Shown in pieces: positions 1 to 7,051 of a stretch of 12,596 bases of DNA. The stretch comes from an uncultured Rickettsiales bacterium (GTDB taxonomy: Bacteria > Pseudomonadota > Alphaproteobacteria > UBA8366), in contig CAJWTF010000110.1 in assembly GCA_913046825.1 (NCBI GenBank), forward strand, positions 1 through 12,596, in the 5' to 3' direction. The translations under genes were made by a program, and so were the position numbers. Below the pieces are notes generated by a model that saw nothing but the letters and a program-made list of their open reading frames with translations, did no database searches and was not told the DNA's origin. Position 1 is the stretch's first letter, and each line of letters opens with the position of its first letter.

Positions 1-104
1 TAGCGCGAGCTCATCCAGGATTCAAAAAAATGTCCACGCGAATCCGGGAAAACGCGAGGTTCGATCAGCAAGACTTCCGGCAGAGTGGTCGGCGTCACCT
101 TCAC
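1..104 (-). CDS. rmlC: dTDP-4-dehydrorhamnose 3,5-epimerase, N-terminal part (cut by window edge)
   Basis: Partial gene; about 34 codons are visible before the window edge. It would epimerise dTDP-4-keto-6-deoxyglucose at C3 and C5, the third step of dTDP-L-rhamnose synthesis in the cytosol. The visible residues include [19 protein letters not shown] followed by HFFESW, which is the usual RmlC N-terminus (strand, then the D-x-RG-x-F-x-E-x-W signature). The GTG start at 104-102 overlaps the TGA stop of rmlA (103-101) as GTGA, so the two genes are probably translationally coupled in one operon. The family and frame are clear despite the short length. The active-site His and Tyr lie outside the window. 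Confidence 0.88.
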   Translation of the reverse strand, partial: MKVTPTTLPEVLLIEPRVFPDSRGHFFESWMSSR

Positions 105-988
105 CCGTCGGTCCCCACCGTGTCCAACAGTTTCATCAGATAGTCGCCATAGCCGCAATTCATCAGCGGGTCGGCCAATCGGGCTAAACCAGTATCGTCA
201 ATCCAACCCTGACGCCAGGCGATCTCTTCGATACAGGCGATCTTTTGGCCTTGGCGACGTTCGATAGTTGCGATGTAGTTGGATGCGTCGAGCAAGGATT
301 CATGCGTGCCGGTATCGAGCCAGGCAAACCCGCGGCCCAGCGGTTCGACGACGAGTTTCTCTTGCTCAAGATAGCTATTGTTGACGGCGGTGATCTCCAA
401 CTCTCCGCGCGCTGATGGCGTGAGCGTGGCTGCTCTTTCAACGACGGAAGCGTCATAGAAATAGAGGCCGGTAACCGCGAGGTTGGATTGGGGGCGTGCT
501 GGTTTCTCCTCGATCGTAAGCATCCGCCCCGCCCCGTCCACATTGACAACGCCATAGCGTTCAGGGTCGGTGACGGGATAGCTGAAGATGGTAGCCCCGG
601 TGGATTGCTGCCCTGCTTTGGCGAGCCGTTCACTGAGGGCTGAGCCGTAGAAGATATTGTCGCCGAGAATGAGTGCGACAGACGCCCCGGCCGTAAATTC
701 TGCACCAATCAGGAGCGCTTGCGCGATCCCGGCTGGTTCTGCTTGTTCGGCGTAGGAAAAGGCCATTCCCAACTGGGTGCCGTCGCCCATCAAATCGACA
801 AACTGCGGTAGATCGCGCGGAGTTGAAATAATCAGCACCTCCGTAATTCCGGCCAGCATCAAGACCGAAAGAGGATAGTAAATCATCGGTTTGTCATAGA
901 CTGGGAGCAGCTGCTTACTGACTCCTCGGGTCGCGGGATAGAGCCGTGTACCTTCTCCCCCGGCTAGAATAATGCCCTTGCGTGCCAC
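101..988 (-). CDS. rmlA: Glucose-1-phosphate thymidylyltransferase
   Basis: Joins dTTP and glucose-1-phosphate to give dTDP-glucose, the first step of dTDP-rhamnose synthesis. The 295-aa product has the family's normal length. Visible motifs are the nucleotide-binding loop GGEGTRL (residues 10-16), the [12 protein letters not shown] segment (24-35), [10 protein letters not shown] with the metal-binding Asp at 110, and IEEKP further on. The start is GTG at 988-986; the only Shine-Dalgarno-like bases upstream are a GGGG about 8 bases away. rmlC follows directly with a 4-base overlap. The gene upstream is divergent, so rmlA is probably first in its transcript. rmlB is not adjacent but lies about 3.6 kb away in the same orientation. 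Confidence 0.97.
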   Translation of the reverse strand: MARKGIILAGGEGTRLYPATRGVSKQLLPVYDKPMIYYPLSVLMLAGITEVLIISTPRDLPQFVDLMGDGTQLGMAFSYAEQAEPAGIAQALLIGAEFTAGASVALILGDNIFYGSALSERLAKAGQQSTGATIFSYPVTDPERYGVVNVDGAGRMLTIEEKPARPQSNLAVTGLYFYDASVVERAATLTPSARGELEITAVNNSYLEQEKLVVEPLGRGFAWLDTGTHESLLDASNYIATIERRQGQKIACIEEIAWRQGWIDDTGLARLADPLMNCGYGDYLMKLLDTVGTDG

Positions 989-1217
989 GTTCTCGACCCC
1001 GTTTAGAAAGGGCGCTGTCCCCTTTGTTACATTGATGGGTATGAGCGCTAGAGTGCGTTTTTACCGGTCATTGCGCCGCCCCGCAACCAAGCATCGGCGT
1101 AGCGATTGGTGGGTTCTGACACCGGGTGTGATGTCATGGATGGTGCAGGGCTTCCCCATGGTATAAAAACGTCTCCCGGATCGGGTCTGATCCGCCTAGC
1201 CCATGTGGAAGGGATCC
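989..1217. promoter_or_regulatory. Divergent intergenic region between rmlA and the glycosyltransferase gene
   Basis: This gap must carry promoters for two divergent units. On the plus strand TATAAA at 1162-1167 is a plausible -10 box, but no convincing -35 box lies at the right distance. A perfect 6-bp inverted repeat, CGGATC/GATCCG with a 6-base loop (1177-1194), would fall in the leader just before the translation start. The purine-rich GGAAGGGA at 1207-1214 serves the GTG start at 1218 better than any sequence serves the ATG at 1203. ORFs seen here in other frames look like noise. Confidence 0.4.
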
Positions 1218-2741
1218 GTGGCAAACGCAGAATCGAAACAGCGACTACTGATCTTTATCGTCGCCTATAACGCGGAGAAGACGATTGCCGATGTGCTCCG
1301 TCGGATGCCGGATGCATTGGCTGATTCCTATGACGTCGAAGTATTGGTGATCGACGATGCCTCGCAGGATAAAACATTTGAGCGCGGCCACGCTCATAGC
1401 CGCGAGAGCGGTGGGCCGTTTCCGATCAAGGTTCTCTTCAATCCGGTCAATCAAGGATATGGCGGGAACCAAAAGATCGGTTTCCATTACGCGATCAAGA
1501 ACGGGTTCGATTTCGTCGCCTTGGTTCATGGCGACGGCCAGTACGCGCCGGAGTGTCTGCCGGAGCTGTTGGCGCCATTATCCAGGGCCGACGCCGACGC
1601 CGTCTTCGGCAGTCGGATGATCTCGCCGGGCGCGGCCCGGTCGGGTGGCATGCCGCTCTATAAATATATCGGTAATAAGATTCTGACTTGGTCCCAAAAC
1701 ACGCTGCTCAACAGCACGTTGAGCGAATTCCATTCTGGTTATCGAATTTACTCGGTGGCGGCGTTGGCAAGAATTCCGTTTCATCTGAATACGAACGTTT
1801 TTCACTTTGATACGGAAATCATTATTCAATTGCTGTTCGCCGGGCAGCGCATCAAGGAACTGCCTATTCCGACCTATTACGGCGACGAAATTTGCCATGT
1901 AGAAGGTTTGAGGTATGCCTGGGATGTCGCAATGACCACGTTGAAGGCGAAAGCTCAGTCATTCGGCCTTTTTTATGACCGAAAATTCGATTGCGCGTCT
2001 GATTCTGCGAGCAACGCAAAATACGCGACGAAGATGGACTATCGCAGCCCTCAATCGGAAGCCTTAAAAATAGTCCGGAGTGGAAACCGTGTCGTCGATT
2101 TTGGGTGTGGCGAAGGGACATTTGACGCTGCGTTACGCGCCAAGGGATGTCACGTGACCGGCGTTGATTTTGAACAGCCGGAGGACGCCGGCGGGTTCAA
2201 TAATTTTGTCGTGCACGATCTAGATAGTGCGGAACTGCCGGTCGACCTTTCGGATCAAGATTGTCTTCTATTCCTCGACATCATTGAACATTTGAAATCG
2301 CCGGAGGCGTTCGTCGAGAGCCTGCGGCAGGGATTGATCCGAAACCCTTCCGCGAAGCTCCTAGTCAGCACGGGCAATGTGGGGTTCTTCCTTACGCGAT
2401 TGGGGCTGACATTCGGTATGTTCAATTACGGGCCGCGCGGCATTCTTGATCTTACTCATACCCGCTTGTTTACCTTCGCGACGATCCGGCGATTGTTCGA
2501 GCAAGGCGGGTTTACGGTGGTTGACGTGCAAGGCATTCCGGCACCTTTCCCGCTGGTATTTGGATCGGGAGTTCTTTCCAAATCGCTCTTGTCGCTGAAT
2601 GACATTGCGATCCGACTTTGGCGCCCGCTCTTTGCGTATCAGGTATTCTTGATCGTCGAACCCCGACCTGCCTTGGAATACCTTCTCGAGACGGCGGAGA
2701 CCGTCTCGGCAGAACGGTCGCAGGACGATGTCCCGGACTGA
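1218..2741 (+). CDS. Bifunctional family-2 glycosyltransferase / class I SAM methyltransferase
   Basis: A two-domain protein. Numbering is from the in-frame ATG at 1203 (512 aa); from GTG 1218 it is 507 aa. Residues about 14-250 are a GT-A fold family-2 glycosyltransferase of the polyprenol-phosphate mannosyltransferase/DPM1-like type: FIVAYNAEKTI, VIDDAS (Asp51/52), HGDGQY (DxQ metal site, 111-113) and SEFHSGYRIY (174-183). Residues about 275-490 are a SAM-dependent methyltransferase with VVDFGCGEGT (297-306), LDIIEHL (358-364) and the LFTFATIRRLFEQGGF segment common in polysaccharide methyltransferases. It probably acts at the inner membrane on a lipid-linked sugar; the substrate cannot be read from sequence. 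I prefer GTG 1218 because GGAAGG ends 5 bases before it, while ATG 1203 lacks a ribosome binding site. The next gene overlaps by 14 bases. Confidence 0.9.
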   Translation: MANAESKQRLLIFIVAYNAEKTIADVLRRMPDALADSYDVEVLVIDDASQDKTFERGHAHSRESGGPFPIKVLFNPVNQGYGGNQKIGFHYAIKNGFDFVALVHGDGQYAPECLPELLAPLSRADADAVFGSRMISPGAARSGGMPLYKYIGNKILTWSQNTLLNSTLSEFHSGYRIYSVAALARIPFHLNTNVFHFDTEIIIQLLFAGQRIKELPIPTYYGDEICHVEGLRYAWDVAMTTLKAKAQSFGLFYDRKFDCASDSASNAKYATKMDYRSPQSEALKIVRSGNRVVDFGCGEGTFDAALRAKGCHVTGVDFEQPEDAGGFNNFVVHDLDSAELPVDLSDQDCLLFLDIIEHLKSPEAFVESLRQGLIRNPSAKLLVSTGNVGFFLTRLGLTFGMFNYGPRGILDLTHTRLFTFATIRRLFEQGGFTVVDVQGIPAPFPLVFGSGVLSKSLLSLNDIAIRLWRPLFAYQVFLIVEPRPALEYLLETAETVSAERSQDDVPD

Positions 2742-4560
2742 CCGCTTTCTGGCGCTGTTTTCTGTCATAGTCTCGGCACTGTGTTACACCGCGGCGTTGC
2801 AAATTCCAAAGGTGGGGTTCTTTTGGATTCCAACCTTGGTGTATCTTTATGCGGCGACCGTGGCACTTCTATACCGGCGTGCCGCACCACAGGAAATGCG
2901 CTGCTGGCTGATCGCCGGGAGTTTTGCGGTCCTATTTATCGCCGGCGGTCAGACACTAATTCTGGAACAAGGGATTCCAACGCGCTGGTTGGATTGGGGG
3001 CGCTTTCCCACCCATGATGCTGCGGATTTTTTGACCAATTCCCATGCGGTTCTGACCGACGGTGTTTTTACGTCCATCCGGGGCCGCCCGATGGCCAATG
3101 CCTTGCTGGCCAGTCTCTGGCGGATCACTGCATTCGATTTGGCGCTATTGGGTTGGATAATCTCGGGCTTGTGTGCTGTGGCGTTGACGATATTCGGCGC
3201 GGCGTCGTTGCGAACATTCGGGCTCGCCGTTGGTGTTCTTCCAATCGCGATTGCGGTTGATTTCGGGCATGAGCATCTGGGTGCGGTTTCTACTGAACCC
3301 GTCGGATTTGCGGTGGGATTGATCGCGGCGGCATTCCTGCTGAGAACCGCGCGAAAGCCGACACTGCCGGGCTATGCTATGGGGCTCTTCACGCTTGGTT
3401 TGGCGTTCTTTTTGCGCGCCGGCGCAATGTTCGTCTTGCCGTTTCTATTGCTCTGGCCTTTCTTATTGTTTGCCACCCGCCGTGTCCAATGGCAGGCCAC
3501 GGTCCTGGGCGTGGTCGCCCTGACCATCGTCGCCCTGACCCATATCGCGGTATCCCGCACCCTGACCCCGGATAGCCCCAGTTTCGTGAATGCGCCTAAA
3601 TCCTGGTATGCGATCATTGCCATGGGCGACGCTGCACGGGGATTGCGGGCGGACCGGCCAGTTAGAGAAGAGGCGCGGTGGCTGCAGATCTTCGATGATC
3701 ATCCCGGTCTGCACGACCAGCCGATCGCCGAACAGGGTCGTCGCTTCATTGAGATACTGACGGAGAATACCTTGGAGCGGCCGCTTTCCGTTCTGGTCGG
3801 GGCCGGGGTTGAATATACGGATCAAATCGGTCGCGCGGGGCTATTTCGATTTATCGACAATAAAGCCATACGGACCATTGCCTTCCTGTTGTTTGTTTTG
3901 GGATCCATTGTTGCGGCGTGGCGATGGCGGCGTGATCCGCTTTCAGCGTTATTGTTTGGTGTCGGGGTCGGTATCCTTCTGTCGATACCGTTCCTGCATG
4001 GTGGCGAGAATCGGGTCCATGCGGCGACCATTGGCTTGATGGGGGCATTGGCAGCGTTAAGCATTCACGGAATGTTGGGTCGTTGGCAGCAGTCCGAATC
4101 CTTGGAGGATGAGCGGCTTCCGTATTTACCACCCAACGTATTTGTATCTGCCATTATGGGCCTGACGCTGGTGGGAGCCTTTTCCCTGCCGGGCAGCGTG
4201 CCGAAAGTGGCAGCAAAATGTGGAGTGAACGGCCATAAGGTCATTTGGCGCGCAGGCTCCTCCGTTGCGATGTCACGACCGTCGTTGGGGTGGAACGGGC
4301 TCTCGTTTCGAGATAGCGCGGCAGTGACGGCGGTAATCCATGATTGGCAGATGGTTGCGGAAAGAAGCGGTGCGTTTTTCTACGCGCCTATCGATGGCGA
4401 CATGATCCGCAGAGCCAATACAGATCTCCTCGCGGCGACCGAGCCGGGTGCGCTGGTGTTAATGGTAGATTCAGTTAACGGCGCTCTGCGGCGGCAATGG
4501 ATTGCAGGCGAGAAGATAAATCGTGACGGCACGCTTTGTCTCAACGATGAAGCGGGTTGA
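2728..4560 (+). CDS. Polytopic membrane protein, GT-C glycosyltransferase-like
   Basis: A 610-aa integral membrane protein. About 12-13 hydrophobic segments are visible, roughly at 8-25, 30-50, 58-78, 135-157, 163-178, 186-206, 213-232, 234-250, 258-276, 383-399, 405-421, 431-449 and 470-488. A C-terminal domain of about 120 residues follows and carries two cysteines (498 and 604). The first large loop contains an acidic HDAADF motif (96-101) and IRGRP (117-121), the place where GT-C enzymes of the PMT/ArnT type keep catalytic acidic residues; an STEP motif sits at the start of a later helix. The layout fits a lipid-linked-sugar glycosyltransferase, but I cannot assign a named family. The start overlaps the previous gene by 14 bases, implying coupled translation. 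An uncharacterised membrane protein of the surface-glycan locus is the safe alternative. Confidence 0.82.
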   Translation: MSRTDRFLALFSVIVSALCYTAALQIPKVGFFWIPTLVYLYAATVALLYRRAAPQEMRCWLIAGSFAVLFIAGGQTLILEQGIPTRWLDWGRFPTHDAADFLTNSHAVLTDGVFTSIRGRPMANALLASLWRITAFDLALLGWIISGLCAVALTIFGAASLRTFGLAVGVLPIAIAVDFGHEHLGAVSTEPVGFAVGLIAAAFLLRTARKPTLPGYAMGLFTLGLAFFLRAGAMFVLPFLLLWPFLLFATRRVQWQATVLGVVALTIVALTHIAVSRTLTPDSPSFVNAPKSWYAIIAMGDAARGLRADRPVREEARWLQIFDDHPGLHDQPIAEQGRRFIEILTENTLERPLSVLVGAGVEYTDQIGRAGLFRFIDNKAIRTIAFLLFVLGSIVAAWRWRRDPLSALLFGVGVGILLSIPFLHGGENRVHAATIGLMGALAALSIHGMLGRWQQSESLEDERLPYLPPNVFVSAIMGLTLVGAFSLPGSVPKVAAKCGVNGHKVIWRAGSSVAMSRPSLGWNGLSFRDSAAVTAVIHDWQMVAERSGAFFYAPIDGDMIRRANTDLLAATEPGALVLMVDSVNGALRRQWIAGEKINRDGTLCLNDEAG

Positions 4561-4582
4561 GCATTCAGGCCGCTCAGTCCGC
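4552..4582 (+). terminator. Candidate hairpin between convergent genes
   Basis: An 11-bp stem, GCGGGTTGAGC (4552-4562) against GCTCAGTCCGC (4572-4582) with a 9-base loop, spans the stop codons of the membrane protein (4558-4560) and rmlB (4576-4574). Two central pairs are G-U wobbles in the plus-strand RNA and would be A-C mismatches in the minus-strand RNA, so the structure favours ending the plus-strand transcript. No T-run follows, so it is not a textbook intrinsic terminator. Confidence 0.4.
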
Positions 4583-5629
4583 GCGTCCCAAACGTTCCCC
4601 CGCATAGCGTGGTTGCACGGCGTCGACCCAATCGCGGTTATCTAGGTACCATGCGATGGTTTCTTCGAGTCCCCGGCTGAAATCCATCTCGGGACACCAC
4701 TTCAGGTCCGCTTCCAGTTTTGCCGCCGAAAGGGCGTAGCGGCGGTCATGGCCAGGCCGGTCCTCTACGGATTGAATATGCGCGGCATGACGAGAGCGGT
4801 CGCTCCGGGGGCTCAGGCGATCCATAATACGGCAAATGTCTTCGACGACGTCTCGGTTCGAGCGGGTCTCGCCGCTGGCAATATTATAGGTCTCTCCGGG
4901 ACGGCCATGGTCCAAAACCGCCGTTAACGCGCGGCAGTGGTCGAGGACATGCAGCCAATCTCGTTCTTGGCGTCCGTCGCCGTATATCGGCAAAGGCTCG
5001 CTTCGCAGCGCTTTCGCGATCATCAACGGGATGAGCTTTTCCGGGAATTGATAGGGACCGTAATTATTTGAGCAATTGGTGATTAGTGTCGGCAATCCGT
5101 ACGTATGGTTCCACGCGCGGACCAGATGATCCGCCGACGCTTTCGAAGCCGCGTATGGTGAGCTTGGGGCATAGGGGCTGTTTTCCGTCGCGGCGTCATT
5201 CTCGATGGAGCCGTACACTTCGTCAGTGGAGACATGGAGGAAACGAAACGCGTCCCTATCGGAATCCTGTGCAGTGTTGAGGTAGTTGCGCGCTGCTTCC
5301 AATAGCACGAATACGCCGACGATATTGCTTTGTATGAACGCGGCCGGACCATCGATGGATCGATCCACATGGGACTCCGCCGCGAAATTAACGATAGCGC
5401 TGGGTCTGTGCTCGGCGATTATCCGGGTGACCTTGGATTGGTCGGCAATTGATCCTTCGATGAAGGTATGGCGCGCATCGTCCATAACAGGGGCAAGGTT
5501 TGCCCGGTTTCCGGCATAGGTCAGGGCGTCCAAGGTGATGACAGATCGGTCGAGCGCGATGGCGTGGTGCACGAAATTCGATCCGATGAACCCGGCGCCT
5601 CCCGTTACGAGTAGCGTTCCTTCTGTCAC
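4574..5629 (-). CDS. rmlB: dTDP-glucose 4,6-dehydratase
   Basis: Converts dTDP-glucose to dTDP-4-keto-6-deoxyglucose using tightly bound NAD+, the second step of dTDP-rhamnose synthesis. The 351-aa product is an extended short-chain dehydrogenase of normal length: Rossmann GGAGFIG (10-16), AESHVDRS (84-91), STDEVYG with the catalytic Thr-Asp-Glu (135-137), YAASK with catalytic Tyr159 and Lys163, and NCSNNYGPYQFPEKLIP (185-201). The GTG start at 5629-5627 is supported by AAAGGA (complement of 5635-5640) five bases upstream. It shares orientation and pathway with rmlA and rmlC but is separated from them by two plus-strand genes, so it has its own promoter or belongs to another unit. Confidence 0.97.
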   Translation of the reverse strand: MTEGTLLVTGGAGFIGSNFVHHAIALDRSVITLDALTYAGNRANLAPVMDDARHTFIEGSIADQSKVTRIIAEHRPSAIVNFAAESHVDRSIDGPAAFIQSNIVGVFVLLEAARNYLNTAQDSDRDAFRFLHVSTDEVYGSIENDAATENSPYAPSSPYAASKASADHLVRAWNHTYGLPTLITNCSNNYGPYQFPEKLIPLMIAKALRSEPLPIYGDGRQERDWLHVLDHCRALTAVLDHGRPGETYNIASGETRSNRDVVEDICRIMDRLSPRSDRSRHAAHIQSVEDRPGHDRRYALSAAKLEADLKWCPEMDFSRGLEETIAWYLDNRDWVDAVQPRYAGERLGRAD

Positions 5630-5814
5630 GATTATCCTTTCCGTATCGGTAATGACGGTCGGCAGATGCGTCCGCGTCTCGACAGCTTACCCTTGGTGCG
5701 AGGGGAAGAAAATGTCTGGGCGGACGCGGCGGTTGGAATTAGAGATCGGTCCTTTCGGCTGGTGGATACCTACGTGCCAAAATAGAATTAAGACGGCCCT
5801 GGAATTGAGTTTAC
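5630..5814. promoter_or_regulatory. Divergent intergenic region upstream of rmlB and the small-ORF/DehI-like/selW unit
   Basis: A 185-base gap from which rmlB is read leftward and the three-gene unit rightward; promoters for both must lie here or nearby. The rmlB ribosome binding site is at 5635-5640. I see no convincing -35/-10 pair or operator by eye. The region just before the small ORF (about 5775-5815) is richer in A and T. Confidence 0.3.
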
Positions 5815-5958
5815 ATGACCGATTCGCAAACAACACAGAACAGAATGAAACTACAACCGGTCGACCAGCTGGAAGCCATCACTGTCTTTGAGAGTGACGA
5901 TTTGTCGATGTTGATTCTCGAGGCGGATACGACCGATTTCCTAAGGGCGAATAAATGA
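5815..5958 (+). CDS. Small hypothetical protein, 47 aa
   Basis: An open frame of 47 codons from ATG 5815 to TGA 5956-5958, beginning MTDSQTTQNRMKLQPVDQ and ending TTDFLRANK. Its stop overlaps the start of the 276-aa gene in an ATGA arrangement (5955-5958), typical of translationally coupled operon genes and the main reason to believe it is real. A GGAATTGAG stretch just upstream is a modest ribosome binding site. The peptide is acidic overall, with no membrane segment, no cysteine and no domain I recognise. It could be a small partner of the DehI-like protein or only a leader that loads ribosomes for it. No function is assigned. Confidence 0.5.
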   Translation: MTDSQTTQNRMKLQPVDQLEAITVFESDDLSMLILEADTTDFLRANK

Positions 5959-6785
5959 CGACGTTTGGGGACTTGCCTGAAGATCAGGCATCTGGCCGGA
6001 TCGCGGAAATCTACGGCGAAATTCGCACATATGGCGCGGTGCCGTATGTTTCGTCGTTGCAGCGCCAATTGGCAACGGTGCCCGGCTGTCTCGAATGGTT
6101 GTGGGAGGCGGTACGTCCGGCCTTTATTGACGGCAGCGTGCCGGAGGCCGCTTGGGGCGCTGTGCGAGGCTTGGACTTGCCAACTCTGACACCGGTTCCG
6201 CGTCCGGCCCTTCGCGCGATGGGTGTCGAGGGCGATGGGGAAGCGGCATTGCAGGGCGTTTACGAAACATTTTTGCGGGCGAGCCCGGTCAACATGGTGA
6301 CGGCATCTCTGATGGGGCATTTATTGGCGGCGGACGCGGCCGGTGAAGGTGCTGCGGCCGCGAGCGCGCCGTCTTGGCAGCCGCCCGCGCCGCCGCCGCC
6401 ATTACCGGGGTTTCCCTCCGATGCTGAACTTGGGGAAGAAGGGATGGCGCTGCTGAACCTATTCACCGTTGATATGAGCGGCTCCACCTTCGTGCCAGGT
6501 TTATATCGTTTGCTCGCTCATTGGCCCGGATATCTAGCCCATGTCGCGGTCGATATCCTCCCCTTGTTGCAAAGGCCGGAAATTCTGGCGACCTGCCACG
6601 ATATCGTGCAGAAAATCGACGCCGTGGTGCCGCCGCTCAGTCGTGGCCTGACGGCGCCACCGAAGCCGTTCGATGCTGCAACTATTGACGCGTTGCGGGG
6701 CTCGCTCGTTGTCTATCGAGGGACGACCAGTCCGCAGATGATCGTCTTCAGCACGCTCTTGCGGGACGCGTTGCCGGGCCGTTAG
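5955..6785 (+). CDS. DehI-like (2-haloacid dehalogenase group I family) protein
   Basis: A 276-aa, mainly helical soluble protein made of two similar halves joined by a Pro/Ala-rich linker (about 125-155, with PPAPPPPLPG at 143-152). Half 1 has YVSSLQRQLATVPGCL (31-46) and SPVNMVTASLMGHLL (110-124); half 2 has FVPGLYRLLAHWPGYL (179-194) and SPQMIVFSTLLRDAL (259-273). These pairs align in the same order, as in the tandem-repeat fold of DehI, which hydrolyses D- and L-2-haloacids through an Asp-activated water. I recognise the family from overall pattern only. Asp173, early in half 2, lies about where the catalytic Asp might be, but I cannot align it with certainty, and many family members are untested. 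It is coupled to the 47-aa ORF upstream; the selenoprotein gene follows 41 bases downstream. Confidence 0.7.
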   Translation: MTTFGDLPEDQASGRIAEIYGEIRTYGAVPYVSSLQRQLATVPGCLEWLWEAVRPAFIDGSVPEAAWGAVRGLDLPTLTPVPRPALRAMGVEGDGEAALQGVYETFLRASPVNMVTASLMGHLLAADAAGEGAAAASAPSWQPPAPPPPLPGFPSDAELGEEGMALLNLFTVDMSGSTFVPGLYRLLAHWPGYLAHVAVDILPLLQRPEILATCHDIVQKIDAVVPPLSRGLTAPPKPFDAATIDALRGSLVVYRGTTSPQMIVFSTLLRDALPGR

Positions 6786-6826
6786 TACTGCTTCCGCTGG
6801 TGCCGCAAATCTGGCAAGGTAAGACC

Positions 6827-7042
6827 ATGAAAGTACAAATCCATTACTGCCAACCTTGAGGCTACAAGGACCGCGCCCTCCGTGCGGAGGTGCTGCTTGA
6901 AGCCAAAGGTCACAGCGAATTCGAACTCATTCCGGGACGTACAGGCCAATTCAACATCGCCTTCGACGGCAAGCTCGCATTCTCCCGCCATGACGTGGGA
7001 CGCTATCCCACCGATGATGAAGTCGCCGGGCTCGCCCCGTAG
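6827..7042 (+). CDS. selW: SelW-like (Rdx family) selenoprotein with in-frame UGA (Sec11)
   Basis: Read with UGA as selenocysteine, ATG 6827 to TAG 7040-7042 encodes 71 residues. The N-terminus MKVQIHYCQP is followed by Sec11 (TGA at 6857-6859) and GYKDRALRAE, giving a Cys8-x-x-Sec11 redox motif at the end of the first beta strand. The rest also matches Rdx proteins: FELIPGRTGQFNIAFDG (32-48) and FSRHDVGRYP (52-61). These small thioredoxin-like-fold proteins are thought to act in thiol redox reactions. AAGG at 6816-6819 lies seven bases before the ATG. A bSECIS-like stem-loop follows the UGA (separate entry). It is likely co-transcribed with the DehI-like gene and ends 9 bases from the convergent aldehyde dehydrogenase. 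It is a little short at the C-terminus for the family. A conventional call would give a 10-residue ORF. Confidence 0.87.
6873..6896 (+). promoter_or_regulatory. Candidate bacterial SECIS element (inside selW)
   Basis: A stem-loop within the coding sequence just after the UGA. Upper stem CCTCC/GGAGG (6877-6881 with 6886-6890), apical loop GTGC (6882-6885), lower pairs GC/GC twice (6875-6876 with 6892-6893; 6873-6874 with 6895-6896) separated by single bulged U residues at 6891 and 6894. The loop begins 22 bases after the UGA and its first two bases are G and U. Bacterial SECIS elements bound by SelB have a small apical loop with a G among its first two bases and sit about 16-37 bases after the UGA, so this fits. 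The bulged U lies on the 3' side, unlike the 5' one in E. coli fdhF. Confidence 0.72.
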
Positions 7043-7051
7043 ACTGTCGCG

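Noticed and set aside
1203..1205. ATG as the start of the glycosyltransferase-methyltransferase
   Set aside because: No ribosome binding site precedes it, whereas GGAAGGGA sits properly before GTG 1218; still possible.
6782..6991. Minus-strand ORF of 69 codons opposite selW
   Set aside because: No family features, and it lies antisense to the far better supported SelW-like frame.
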